A stretch of 64,000 nucleotides of DNA from Microbacterium sp. (GTDB lineage Bacteria; Actinomycetota; Actinomycetes; Actinomycetales; Microbacteriaceae), in assembly GCA_003524435.1 (NCBI GenBank), contig DQHP01000027.1, positions 23,625-87,624 of the forward strand. The letters are read 5' to 3'. Positions 34,490 through 43,140 of this stretch are shown here, in pieces. Positions within the stretch are counted from its first letter, which is position 1. Every line of letters begins with the position of its first letter. A model generated the notes under the pieces. The model made no database searches. It was not told the DNA's origin and saw only the letters and a list, made by a program, of their open reading frames with translations. The position numbers and the translations under genes were made by a program.

Positions 34490-35155
34490 TCACTCAAGCA
34501 CGTGGCGCCCGCCAGATAAAGGGGGTTGTGCTGAGAAGCCGAGGGCTCGGGCGAGTTTCGATCCGGATGCCGAGTGGCGTCCACCCGCGGCAAAGATGGC
34601 GGTCTCTACCGCGGCAAAGAACATGTCGCGTCCTCGAGCATCTGCGGAAGCGGCAGGGCCTAGCTCCATCTCCCACTCTCGCCATTCACGCTCCACTCCC
34701 TGGCGCAGGTCAGTGGCGCGAACACGGTCATCGACGAATTCGGCGATGACTCCCGCAGGACCGGTAAGCAAATATGCGGTGCGATCATTTTCAATACGGG
34801 CAAGGGGTGTGAGTGGCTCGGTCGTCCAGCGCGAGATCGTGCTGGCGACTGCCTCAGGCACATCGTCTGTGTTGCCAAGCGGCCACCCCAACTCGAGCCG
34901 TCCGTCCCCTTCACGAGGACCTTTGACGTGCCACCCCTCGTCGGGACCACCGGTGCGGCGCCGTAGCGCGACGCCGGCTCTGGAGAGCGCAGCATCCGCA
35001 GTGTCGAAGTAACGAGCATCCAACACACGCAACTCCCCCGGGGCGATCTCTGTCACACCTGGAATCCCTGTCCAGACAGGGAGGGGCGTCGAGACATCAA
35101 CGTCGTACTTGCGCTCGACCTCAATAGAGCGCGAGGGCGCTGGCTCAGTCGTCAC
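34490..35155 (-). CDS. CYTH domain-containing protein
   Basis: CYTH proteins are tunnel-fold enzymes acting on triphosphates or polyphosphates. The 221-residue product has the defining ExExK signature as IEVERKYDV near its N-terminus and the further charged motifs RIENDRTAYLL and EWEMELG. No CHAD domain follows. The start is placed at the GTG shortly before this motif, overlapping the upstream small gene by 11 bp. It is 4 bp from the polyketide synthase gene and may be cotranscribed. The substrate is unknown. Confidence 0.85.
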   Translation of the reverse strand: MTTEPAPSRSIEVERKYDVDVSTPLPVWTGIPGVTEIAPGELRVLDARYFDTADAALSRAGVALRRRTGGPDEGWHVKGPREGDGRLELGWPLGNTDDVPEAVASTISRWTTEPLTPLARIENDRTAYLLTGPAGVIAEFVDDRVRATDLRQGVEREWREWEMELGPAASADARGRDMFFAAVETAIFAAGGRHSASGSKLARALGFSAQPPLSGGRHVLE

Positions 35156-35360
35156 TGGGCGTGATGTCGTCGCTGGATTCCACGAACCAGAATTCCACTT
35201 CAGTGGGACCGTCGCTCTCACCGGTGTTCGTTGCGTCACCGGTTCGTCGATAGATAATCTGTGTCGCGCCATAGGGCGTGATCATCGTGTCCTGATCGGT
35301 GTCGATGAGCGGAAGAACCTGCCCGTCAAGCGGGCCACCATGAAGTCGTGCGAGTGCCAT
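35145..35360 (-). CDS. Small conserved hypothetical protein (GGPLDGQ motif)
   Basis: The 71-residue acidic protein begins MALARLHGGPLDGQ and ends SSDDITPSDD. The ATG at 35360 is preferred over one two codons upstream because a TATGGT -10 box lies exactly 6 nt before it, with no ribosome-binding site. GGPLDG cores occur in small actinobacterial and phage proteins of unknown role. It overlaps the CYTH gene and probably leads that operon. Confidence 0.65.
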   Translation of the reverse strand: MALARLHGGPLDGQVLPLIDTDQDTMITPYGATQIIYRRTGDATNTGESDGPTEVEFWFVESSDDITPSDD

Positions 35361-35366
35361 GTGCAC

Positions 35367-35372
35367 ACCATA
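35367..35372 (-). promoter_or_regulatory. -10 box TATGGT of a leaderless promoter
   Basis: On the minus strand TATGGT lies 6 nt before the ATG at 35360. It probably drives the small gene, the CYTH gene and perhaps the srs-like operon. Confidence 0.55.
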
Positions 35373-35414
35373 GCGCCGTGTTCCTGGATCTGGTGGGATT
35401 GCACCGCATCGCTT

Positions 35415-35897
35415 TTATGCCGTGACGACGCCGAGGATCGCACCGAGGATCATCCAAGGGCCAAAGGCGATACGAGTAGAGCGATTCGCGCGTCGCAGCA
35501 CCATCAGCGCAAGCGCATAGAGAGCGCCGAGGACAAAAGCGGATGCCGCGCCGATGGCGAGCGACTGCCATCCATGCCAGCCGAGCACAAGTCCGATGAC
35601 CGCGGCGAGTTTCACGTCTCCGCCGCCGATGCCGCCACGACTGGTGGCACGCATTACTGCATAAAAGCCGCCAAGAATCAGCATTCCTGCCATCGCACGG
35701 ATCAACGGCCACGTTTCTCCTGTCGCCAGAGCGTCCACGACGACGAGTGCCAGTGCTCCGCCGAGAGTTGGCAGCACAATCCGATTCGGGAGGCGATGGG
35801 TTCGCACGTCGATGATCAACAGCCAGACACCAACTCCCAGCAGGGCAAGGTGCGCAAGTACGACGACAAGCGTGTACACGACGGATGGCGAGATCAT
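35415..35897 (-). CDS. A24-family prepilin peptidase-like membrane protein
   Basis: The 160-residue protein has about five transmembrane helices and the two aspartates of the A24 aspartic proteases: IDVRTHRLPN in the first cytoplasmic loop and GGIGGGDVKL in the second. It is the short form without the N-terminal methylase domain. Such enzymes process type IV pilin-like proteins, but no pilus genes are nearby, so the substrate is unknown. The ATG at 35897 is chosen because TACGCT lies 6 nt upstream; a longer frame adds eight codons. Confidence 0.85.
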   Translation of the reverse strand: MISPSVVYTLVVVLAHLALLGVGVWLLIIDVRTHRLPNRIVLPTLGGALALVVVDALATGETWPLIRAMAGMLILGGFYAVMRATSRGGIGGGDVKLAAVIGLVLGWHGWQSLAIGAASAFVLGALYALALMVLRRANRSTRIAFGPWMILGAILGVVTA

Positions 35898-35903
35898 CTC
35901 CGA

Positions 35904-35909
35904 AGCGTA
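35904..35909 (-). promoter_or_regulatory. -10 box TACGCT of a leaderless promoter
   Basis: On the minus strand TACGCT lies 6 nt before the ATG of the A24 peptidase gene. Confidence 0.55.
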
Positions 35910-35961
35910 TGAGAACGGCACCGTCCGTGGTTTAGGGCTGTGGATAACTCAGATGTCCGAT

Positions 35962-36001
35962 GTACTAATTAGTCTTGAGTCCTCACTTGATTTATTAGTA
36001 C
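35962..36001. promoter_or_regulatory. AT-rich inverted repeats upstream of the mutasome operon
   Basis: GTACTAAT at 35962-35969 and its complement ATTAGTAC at 35994-36001 flank 24 bp. The left copy is itself part of a 10-bp palindrome, ACTAATTAGT. The stretch is strikingly AT-rich for this genome and ends about 20 bp before the ImuA' gene. No standard actinobacterial LexA box is visible, so this is the best candidate control site. Confidence 0.45.
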
Positions 36002-36021
36002 TTATATTCGAGGATGGATGC

Positions 36022-36759
36022 ATGGGCACCGCACTCTCCGCCCCCACCACTCTCTCTCGAGAGAGCTCAGGCTCCCGCGCGCACGATCTGCTTCGTCTGC
36101 GCAGCGAGATCTCTCGCATGCAGCGACGACGCAGCGATGTTCCTTTTCTGCCCCTCGACCCTGCCTTAGAGGAATTATTGCCCGACTCGGGGCTGCGCGT
36201 CGGCTCCTCCTATTCGATCTCTCCTTCTCCGAGCCTGTTAGGTGCCCTCCTTGCTGCACCCTCTCAGAAGGGTTCCTGGTGCGCGGTCATCGGAATGCCC
36301 ACTATCGGCGTCGAAGCGATGGCTGGTTTCGGCGTCGAGTTAGAACGTCTCGTTCTGGTCCCTGACCCCGGACCCCGCTGGCTCACCGTCGCCACAGCAC
36401 TCTCTGAAGTGATCCCCCTCATCGCTGTGCACCCACGGAGCCGCGTCGCTGATGCCGACATTTCTCGATTGAATGCCCGTCTACGTGATCGCGGGTGCAC
36501 GCTACTTGTTACGGCCCCCTGGCCACAGAGCGAGGCGACAATTCGTGTCGAAGAGACCGAATGGCACGGGCTCGGTTCCGGGTGGGGGCTCCTCGCTGAT
36601 CGCACTGTGACACTGCGCGCCTCGGGGCGGCGGTACGAATCTTCGCGGCGAGTGCGCGTACAAATGCCTACTTCTCTCGGCCGGGTGGGGGCCGGGGCCG
36701 CTCCTCTGCGCACGGTGACGCCGTTGCCCGTGACTACGGAGTGGGCGGCGACAGGATGA
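36022..36759 (+). CDS. ImuA'-like RecA-fold accessory protein of the mutasome
   Basis: The 245-residue protein lies directly before imuB and dnaE2, the position of ImuA' in actinobacteria. ImuA' is a RecA-like protein without a full Walker motif that links the mutasome partners. Here residues about 60-130 (LRVGSSYSISPSPSLLGALL, then SWCAVIGMPTIGVEAMAGFG) look like a degenerate RecA core. The start is ATG 36022, with GAGG upstream; the frame is open further left but overlaps the divergent prepilin peptidase gene. Its stop overlaps the imuB start (ATGA). Confidence 0.8.
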   Translation: MGTALSAPTTLSRESSGSRAHDLLRLRSEISRMQRRRSDVPFLPLDPALEELLPDSGLRVGSSYSISPSPSLLGALLAAPSQKGSWCAVIGMPTIGVEAMAGFGVELERLVLVPDPGPRWLTVATALSEVIPLIAVHPRSRVADADISRLNARLRDRGCTLLVTAPWPQSEATIRVEETEWHGLGSGWGLLADRTVTLRASGRRYESSRRVRVQMPTSLGRVGAGAAPLRTVTPLPVTTEWAATG

Positions 36760-38279
36760 TGCCTCCCCGCCACCTCGTGCTGTGGCTTCCGGATTGGCCG
36801 GTGCGTGCCGCGCTTGGCGCTGCTCCTGTTGACGAACCCGTCGCAATCGTTCAGGCAAACCTTGTCATTGCCTGTTCGGCAGCGGCCCGCGCCCAGGGTG
36901 TGCGGCGAGGCCAGCGACGTCGACTCGCACAGTCATGCTCCCCCGCGCTGCGACTCATCCCGGCTGATCCTCGTCGAGATGAACGCACCTTTCTGCCCGT
37001 GTTGCGGCTACTAGAAGATCTGGTGCCTGGTGTACAGCAACTGCGGCCAGGCCTCGCCGCGCTCCGCGCCCGTGGTGCTGCGCGATATTACGGCGGGGAA
37101 GAACAAGCCGCATTACGGCTCATCGACGCTCTCGCCAGTCATAACTACCCCGATTCTCGTGCGGCCGTTGCCGACGGACTCTTCACAGCAGAGCAGGCGG
37201 CGCGGCTAGCTGTGCCATCACTCATCGTCGAACCAGGCAGGTCACAGGACTTCCTTGCTCCGCTTCCCGTGCAGACACTGGGTGACAGCGAGGTCACCGC
37301 ATTGCTGCAGCGTCTCGGCATACGCACTCTCGCCGAGTTTGCCGCCCTGAGCGAAAACGACATCCGAGACCGACTCGGCGAGCGCGGCGCACGCTTACAT
37401 GCGTTGGCTTGCGGCGCTGATTCCCGACCGTTGAATCCGCAGGCCCCTGACCCCGAACTCGCGCGAGCGGTCGTCTTCGAAAGTCCGCTTGAGCATGCCG
37501 AGCAGGTGGCTTTCGCCGTAAGACAGACAGCGGATGCTGTCACCGCTGTCCTCGCTGAACTCTCACAGGTATGTACCGAGGTGCGCATCGATCTCACCGA
37601 CGATGACGGAACGATCTCGTCGCGCGTATGGATGCACCCCACATCCTTTGAAGCTAGTGATCTGGTCGATCGGGTGCGCTGGCAGTTAGAAGCCCTTCGC
37701 CCGAGCGCATCATCCACTGACCGCACCTCTGCCGGTATCGCTGAGGTGCGAATTGTGCCGACCAGGGTCGATGACAGTGCCCATCATCAGCCGGGACTCT
37801 TCGGACAGGGACCACAGCAGCGGCTGCATCACGCGGTCTCTCGAGTGCAAGCGATGCTTGGTCATCGCGGCGTGGTCACACCTGTCGTCACCGGAGGGCG
37901 CCGTCTTGCCGATCGGCAACTACTGCAGCCCTGGGGCGACAAAGTGCTCCCGGAGCGTGATGCCACTCTGCCGTGGCCGGGAAGCCTTCCGCCGCCGTAT
38001 CCCTCCGAAGTGTTTTCTCCACCGCGACCAGTGCGGGTGACGGCAGCAGATGGCGCACCTCCCTCTGTCGACCTCCGCGGTGAGCTCTCTGCCCCGCCCG
38101 CATCGATCGAAGAGCGTCAGGTGCTGAGCTGGGCTGGGCCATGGCCGCTCCGTGAACGCACCTGGGATAGCGATCATGCGCGTCTCGCCCAGCGGTTCCA
38201 GATCGTGGATGAAGCTCAACGCGCCTGGCTTGTTCTCTACGAGAACGATGCCTGGTGGGTTGAAGGGAGGTACCACTGA
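36756..38279 (+). CDS. imuB: Y-family polymerase homologue ImuB
   Basis: ImuB is a catalytically inactive Y-family protein that binds the beta clamp and recruits DnaE2 in error-prone repair. The 507-residue product starts with LVLWLPDWPVRAAL, where active Y polymerases have D-x-D metal ligands; those acidic residues are missing, as expected for ImuB. The fingers and little-finger regions follow, and QPGLFG near residue 345 looks like a clamp-binding peptide. It overlaps ImuA' by 4 bp and dnaE2 by 1 bp. A GTG 15 nt upstream is an alternative start. Confidence 0.9.
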   Translation: MMPPRHLVLWLPDWPVRAALGAAPVDEPVAIVQANLVIACSAAARAQGVRRGQRRRLAQSCSPALRLIPADPRRDERTFLPVLRLLEDLVPGVQQLRPGLAALRARGAARYYGGEEQAALRLIDALASHNYPDSRAAVADGLFTAEQAARLAVPSLIVEPGRSQDFLAPLPVQTLGDSEVTALLQRLGIRTLAEFAALSENDIRDRLGERGARLHALACGADSRPLNPQAPDPELARAVVFESPLEHAEQVAFAVRQTADAVTAVLAELSQVCTEVRIDLTDDDGTISSRVWMHPTSFEASDLVDRVRWQLEALRPSASSTDRTSAGIAEVRIVPTRVDDSAHHQPGLFGQGPQQRLHHAVSRVQAMLGHRGVVTPVVTGGRRLADRQLLQPWGDKVLPERDATLPWPGSLPPPYPSEVFSPPRPVRVTAADGAPPSVDLRGELSAPPASIEERQVLSWAGPWPLRERTWDSDHARLAQRFQIVDEAQRAWLVLYENDAWWVEGRYH

Positions 38280-41200
38280 TGGGCTGGCATAACCCGCCCA
38301 TGCCGTGGAAAGAGCTTGAGCAGACTCTCAGCGCTCCGACTCGGCCCACCGCTGAGGCAGCACCCGCTCGCCGCCCAGATCCCGGGCCGGTCAGCAAGCG
38401 CCGCAAGACCGTCCCTCCGACGCACATCGTCCGCCCTGACGATGCCGTCCCCTATGCAGAGTTGCACGCGCACTCCTCGTTCTCTTTTCTCGACGGCGCA
38501 TCCTCGCCAGAAGATCTCATCGCTGAGGCAGAGCGGCTTGGACTCACCGCGCTTGCGATCACCGACCATGACGGTTTCTACGGTGCCGCCCGCTTTGCTG
38601 AGGCTGCAGATGTCAGTGGCGCTCAGGTACAGACCATCTTCGGCGCCGAGCTGTCACTGGGCCTGCCCTCACCACAGAACGGTGTTCCCGACCCTGCCGG
38701 AGAACATCTGCTTGTCCTCGCCCGCGGGATGGAGGGATATCACCGGCTTTCCGGCGCCATCACCAGGGCGCAATTGCGAGGTGGCGAAAAGGGCCGGCCG
38801 GTCTATGACCTCGATGATCTTGCGGCGAGCGCGGGCGGAGAGTGGACGATCCTCACCGGCTGCCGCAAGGGCGGCGTGCGCCAGGGCCTAGCGCGTGGAG
38901 ATGCCGCGACACCGCTGCGCCGACTGGTCGATCTGTTCGGGCAGGATCAGGTCGTCGTAGAGCTCATCGATCACGGTGACCCGCTCGACACTCGTCGCAA
39001 TGACACCCTCGCCGATCTCGCTGCAGAGCACCGTCTTCCGGTCGTGGCGACAAACAACGTGCATTACACAGCGCCGGCGCGCGCCAGGCTTGCCGAGGCA
39101 GTTGCTGCGGTTCGCGCCACTCGAGGTATGGATGAACTCGACGGTTGGCTACCGTCGCATGGTTCCGCGCATCTACGCAGCGGCGCCGAGATGACTGCTC
39201 GGTTTCAGCGTTATCCGGGCGCGATCGCAGAGGGGCTGCGCATCGCTGCCGATTCTGCGTTTCCGCTACGGCGGGCTCGGCCAGACCTTCCTCGGCAAGA
39301 AGTGCCAGAGGGGCACACTCCGATGAGCCATCTCCGCGCTCTCGTATGGGCGGCGGTTCCAGAGGTGTATCCGCGCCTCGATACCGATGGGCGTGCACGG
39401 ATAGCGCGTGAATTAGACGTGATCGAAGAGAAGGACTTCCCCGGCTACTTCCTTATCGTGCACGGCATCGTCGCAGAGGCAAAGCGCCGCGGCATCCTCT
39501 GTCAAGGGCGAGGGTCGGCGGCGGCCAGCGCCGTTTGTTATCTCCTGGGCATCACCGCTGTCGATCCGATCCTCTATCGTCTCCCCTTCGAGCGTTTTCT
39601 GGCGACCACTCGTGAAGAAGAACCAGATATCGATGTGGACTTCGACTCTGATCGGCGAGAAGAGATCATCCAGTGGGTCTATGAAAAGTACGGGCGTGAT
39701 CGCGCCGCACAGGTAGCGAATGTCATCCAGTACCGGCCTAAGAACGCGGTGCGCGATATGGCAAGAGCACTCGGGCATGCCCCCGGGCAGCAAGATGCCT
39801 GGTCCAAACAGGTCGACGGCTGGGGTGTTGATCTGGCACCCACCGACGGCCATGACATTCCAGAGACGGTGTTGGAATACGCCGGAGCGCTGCTGAAAGC
39901 GCCACGGCATCTCGGTATCCATTCTGGCGGCATGGTGCTTACCGCCCGCCCAGTGGGCGAGGTGGTGCCAGTCGAGCATGCACGAATGAAAAATCGCACT
40001 GTTATCCAATGGGACAAAGATGACGCTGCCTGGATGGGGCTGGTGAAGTTCGACCTGCTGGGGCTGGGCATGCTTGCTGCCCTTCAGCACTGCTTCGATC
40101 TCATCTCCACCGCCACCAGAGAAACATGGACTCTGCAAACCCTTCCGAAAGAAGAGGCGGCGGTATATGACATGCTCTGCCGCGCCGACTCGATCGGTGT
40201 CTTCCAGGTGGAATCGCGTGCGCAGATGGGCTTGCTCCCGCGGCTGCAACCAAGATGTTTCTACGATCTCGTCATTCAGATCGCTCTGATCCGCCCCGGC
40301 CCCATCCAGGGCGGAGCGGTGCACCCCTTCGTTCGGCGCAAACTCGGTCAAGAGAAGGCTACCTATGCGCATCCGGCGTTAGAGCCAATTCTGAAGCGCA
40401 CTCTGGGGATCCCCATCTTCCAAGAGCAACTCATCCAGATGGCAACAGCGCTCGGTGATTGCTCTGCTGATGAGGCTGATCTGCTGCGACGGGCGATGGG
40501 TTCCAAACGCGGTCAGGAGAAGATCGAGCGGATCAAAGAGCGGCTCTACACAGGGATGGCCGAAAAGGGACTGGACGAGATCACCTCTGACCGTATCTAC
40601 GCACAGATCCAGGCATTTGCCCACTTCGGGTTTGCAGAGTCACACTCGCTGTCATTTGCGCTACTCGTCTACGCCAGCTCCTGGCTGAAGCTGCACTACC
40701 CCGCAGCTTTTCTTGCCGGGCTTCTGCGCTCTCAGCCGATGGGGTTCTACTCCGCAGCGACGTTGACGGCAGATGCTCGCCGACATGGAGTAGAAGTGCG
40801 CCGTCCCGATCTGCATGCTTCAGAGGCCGCGGCGACGCTGCAACATGCCAGCGACTCCCCCGTGCCCTCTGGCCAGAACAACTGTCTTCTCCCGGAGCAT
40901 CCAGCTGCCAATAAATTCAACAAAAGTGCTCCCGATGACTCTGCGGCGCACCGACGCGATGCGGCCTTCGCCGTCCGGTTGGGACTCGCCGATGTACGGG
41001 GTATCGGCATGCCGATGGCTGAGCGTATTGTCGCCGAGCGGAAAGCAAACGGACCGTACCGGGATTTGCATGATCTGGTGCGCCGCACGGATGCGACTGC
41101 CGCTCAGCTTGAGGCATTGGCAACCGCTGGGGCATTCGAGTGCCTCGGTTTAAGTCGCCGCGAAGCGATCTGGCTCTCTGGCGCTGCTGCCGAAGATCGT

Positions 41201-41671
41201 GCTCGCTATCTGCCCGGCACGACAGTGTCAGTGCAGCCTCCGCTGTTCACCGACCAGAGCAGCTATGAGCAACTCGCCGCTGACCTCACCAGCACTGGTG
41301 TTTCCACAGACGACCATCCGATGACGCACTTCCGTGCCGCCCTCCACGAACGAGGTGTCCTCACCGCCGCTGCATTGCAGACACATGAAGTCGGCCGCCG
41401 CATAGAGGTCGCAGGCCTTGTCACCCATCGACAACGTCCGGCAACAGCCGCCGGCGTGACGTTCTTGAACCTTGAGGATGAACACGGGCTCGTCAACGTG
41501 GTCTGCTCCACAGGTGTGTGGGCCCGCTACCGCCGCATCGCCCGAGATTCACCGGCTCTGATTGTGCGCGGCATTCTGGAGCGTTCCCCGGAGGGTGTCA
41601 TCAACGTTCTCGCGGATGCTTTCCAAGATCTGCGTACGGGCCTTGAGCATCACTCCCGCGACTTCCGGTGA
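38279..41671 (+). CDS. dnaE2: Error-prone DNA polymerase DnaE2
   Basis: This C-family polymerase makes translesion and damage-induced mutations. The 1130-residue protein has an N-terminal PHP domain (YAELHAHSSFSFLDGASSPE, about 60-79), the catalytic aspartates in PDIDVDFDSDRREEI near residue 450, a helix-hairpin-helix region (about 890-960) and a C-terminal OB fold. It is shorter in the C-terminus than replicative DnaE1, as expected. ATG overlaps the imuB stop. The three-gene operon is complete and intact. Confidence 0.95.
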   Translation: MGWHNPPMPWKELEQTLSAPTRPTAEAAPARRPDPGPVSKRRKTVPPTHIVRPDDAVPYAELHAHSSFSFLDGASSPEDLIAEAERLGLTALAITDHDGFYGAARFAEAADVSGAQVQTIFGAELSLGLPSPQNGVPDPAGEHLLVLARGMEGYHRLSGAITRAQLRGGEKGRPVYDLDDLAASAGGEWTILTGCRKGGVRQGLARGDAATPLRRLVDLFGQDQVVVELIDHGDPLDTRRNDTLADLAAEHRLPVVATNNVHYTAPARARLAEAVAAVRATRGMDELDGWLPSHGSAHLRSGAEMTARFQRYPGAIAEGLRIAADSAFPLRRARPDLPRQEVPEGHTPMSHLRALVWAAVPEVYPRLDTDGRARIARELDVIEEKDFPGYFLIVHGIVAEAKRRGILCQGRGSAAASAVCYLLGITAVDPILYRLPFERFLATTREEEPDIDVDFDSDRREEIIQWVYEKYGRDRAAQVANVIQYRPKNAVRDMARALGHAPGQQDAWSKQVDGWGVDLAPTDGHDIPETVLEYAGALLKAPRHLGIHSGGMVLTARPVGEVVPVEHARMKNRTVIQWDKDDAAWMGLVKFDLLGLGMLAALQHCFDLISTATRETWTLQTLPKEEAAVYDMLCRADSIGVFQVESRAQMGLLPRLQPRCFYDLVIQIALIRPGPIQGGAVHPFVRRKLGQEKATYAHPALEPILKRTLGIPIFQEQLIQMATALGDCSADEADLLRRAMGSKRGQEKIERIKERLYTGMAEKGLDEITSDRIYAQIQAFAHFGFAESHSLSFALLVYASSWLKLHYPAAFLAGLLRSQPMGFYSAATLTADARRHGVEVRRPDLHASEAAATLQHASDSPVPSGQNNCLLPEHPAANKFNKSAPDDSAAHRRDAAFAVRLGLADVRGIGMPMAERIVAERKANGPYRDLHDLVRRTDATAAQLEALATAGAFECLGLSRREAIWLSGAAAEDRARYLPGTTVSVQPPLFTDQSSYEQLAADLTSTGVSTDDHPMTHFRAALHERGVLTAAALQTHEVGRRIEVAGLVTHRQRPATAAGVTFLNLEDEHGLVNVVCSTGVWARYRRIARDSPALIVRGILERSPEGVINVLADAFQDLRTGLEHHSRDFR

Positions 41672-41686
41672 TTTCGTGATGGACAT

Positions 41687-42067
41687 TCACCAAAAGCGCG
41701 GCGGCTCGGGCTCTGGCTCGGGCCCCACACCACCCCAACGCAACGCCTCTTCACTGGCAGCTTCCGCCGCGGCATCCGCCCCGCGGAGGGCGACGCCTGC
41801 CTCGGCTGCCCCTGGACGCGCGGGATCGACGATCAACGACGTACGTGCACGGTTCGCAGCTCCAGATACCGTGCATCTCTGCACAGTTCCCTTCCACGAC
41901 CCGATCTCTCCTGCGGGCAGATCCGAGCGTTCAAAGCGGACGCCAGATTCCAGATCAACAATTGCGATGACAGTTGACGTCCCAGATTCGCTGATCAGCT
42001 CGCTCACCTCGATCAGATGCCCGCGCGGGATCGGAGCTGAGAGTGAGAAGACGACCGTCCTGTCCAT
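41687..42067 (-). CDS. Hypothetical protein
   Basis: No known domain is recognised in this 126-residue protein. The first 70 residues look like a small beta-rich domain (VVFSLSAPIPRGHLIEVSEL). The rest is Ala-rich and ends in a Glu-Pro repeat (GPEPEPEPPRF). The ATG lies 6 nt after a TAGAGT box and codon usage is normal, so it is probably a real gene. It converges on dnaE2 and diverges from the membrane methyltransferase. Confidence 0.6.
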   Translation of the reverse strand: MDRTVVFSLSAPIPRGHLIEVSELISESGTSTVIAIVDLESGVRFERSDLPAGEIGSWKGTVQRCTVSGAANRARTSLIVDPARPGAAEAGVALRGADAAAEAASEEALRWGGVGPEPEPEPPRFW

Positions 42068-42150
42068 AGGGCCACTCTATTCCTCAGCGCGCAGAAGGGA
42101 ACGTGCTTTCAGCGAGCTAGCGACGAGTACCGCTCTCGTAGAATCGCAGC
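42068..42150. promoter_or_regulatory. Divergent pair of leaderless promoters
   Basis: The 83-bp gap has TAGAGT on the minus strand (42074-42079), 6 nt before the ATG at 42067, and TAGAAT on the plus strand (42139-42144), 6 nt before the ATG at 42151. No ribosome-binding sites are seen. Confidence 0.6.
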
Positions 42151-43098
42151 ATGTCGTCATCGTTGCTCCTGCGTTTAGACGCGCGCGCAGGCCGCGGCTA
42201 TTTTGCGCTCCAGGCTGTGGCCGGCTCGCTCTGGTGGATCAGTGTCTTCTTCAGCGACAGCATCCGCTCGCTCACTCTCGGCAGTCTCGATCCGGTCTTT
42301 GTCGCTGTGTTCGATATCCCTCTCTTCGTGATCGCATCCGCATTGATTGCATGCGGATTGCGTCCGCTCATGTGGGTTGTCGTTCCTTGGACTGCGCTGG
42401 TGACAGTCGCACTGGCCGTCTACGCAACGCTCACCACCGAAGCAGCATGGGGCGTCCTGCTGATGATTGCGGCCACAACCGGAAGCATCACAGCAGGGCT
42501 ACTCGTCTGGCTCGGGCGTCTTCCCACCGAATGGATCCTGTTCGGTCCCTTCGCGATTCGGGTAGCCCCAACGGCGTCCAAGACCGCCCATATCGCACGC
42601 ACGACCGGTCAGTTGATCGCGTTCTGGGGGCTCTTTCTCGTCGTGATCCCCGTGGCCATCGTGATGCTCGAACAGCGCTGGGGGCTCTCCTTCGCCCCTC
42701 CCGTCGTGGTGAGGTGGATCGGGCTTGCGCTCGTCGTCGCGGCCAGCGTTCTCGGTCTTTGGTCAGCGGTATCGATGTCAACGCGTGGCGAGGGTACGCC
42801 GTTACCCTCTGCCACCGCACGGAAGTTGGTGATCGCGGGCCCCTACCGGTTTGTGCGTAATCCGATGGCGTTGGCGGGTATCGCACAGGGTGTTGCTGTC
42901 GGTCTGATGTCGGGCTCGTGGCTGGTTGTCGTCTATGCGCTGTGTGGCTCGCTGGTGTGGAACTGGGTTGTCCGTCCACTGGAAGAGGCTGATCTCCTGG
43001 AGCGTTTCGGAGCAGCCTATGCCGAGTACACACGGGGTGTGCAGTGTTGGATGCCGCGGCTCATGCCTTTTCACCCCGCAACTGTTGATAGCCGCTGA
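42151..43098 (+). CDS. Isoprenylcysteine carboxylmethyltransferase-family membrane protein
   Basis: This 315-residue integral membrane protein has seven or more predicted helices. The C-terminal part carries the ICMT/PEMT signature: GPYRFVRNPMALAGI, then RPLEEADLLERFGAAYAEYTR, which forms the SAM and substrate site in this superfamily. The N-terminal helices (about 1-140) are an added membrane domain of unknown role. Bacterial members methylate lipids, quinones or other small molecules; the substrate here is unknown. Confidence 0.83.
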   Translation: MSSSLLLRLDARAGRGYFALQAVAGSLWWISVFFSDSIRSLTLGSLDPVFVAVFDIPLFVIASALIACGLRPLMWVVVPWTALVTVALAVYATLTTEAAWGVLLMIAATTGSITAGLLVWLGRLPTEWILFGPFAIRVAPTASKTAHIARTTGQLIAFWGLFLVVIPVAIVMLEQRWGLSFAPPVVVRWIGLALVVAASVLGLWSAVSMSTRGEGTPLPSATARKLVIAGPYRFVRNPMALAGIAQGVAVGLMSGSWLVVVYALCGSLVWNWVVRPLEEADLLERFGAAYAEYTRGVQCWMPRLMPFHPATVDSR

Positions 43099-43127
43099 TT
43101 CTCCGGGGTTCCTCAGGTGCTCTCTCC

Positions 43128-43133
43128 TACGCT
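43128..43133 (+). promoter_or_regulatory. -10 box TACGCT of the dedA leaderless promoter
   Basis: TACGCT lies 7 nt before the ATG at 43141 and supports that start over the upstream GTG. Confidence 0.55.
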
Positions 43134-43140
43134 GAGACTC

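Noticed and set aside
35812..36021. N-terminal extension of the ImuA' gene by 70 codons
   Set aside because: It runs antisense through the prepilin peptidase start, while ATG 36022 has a good ribosome-binding site.
41562..42860. Plus-strand frame of 432 codons from the end of dnaE2 into the membrane methyltransferase gene
   Set aside because: It overlaps three genes in other frames and has no recognisable domain.
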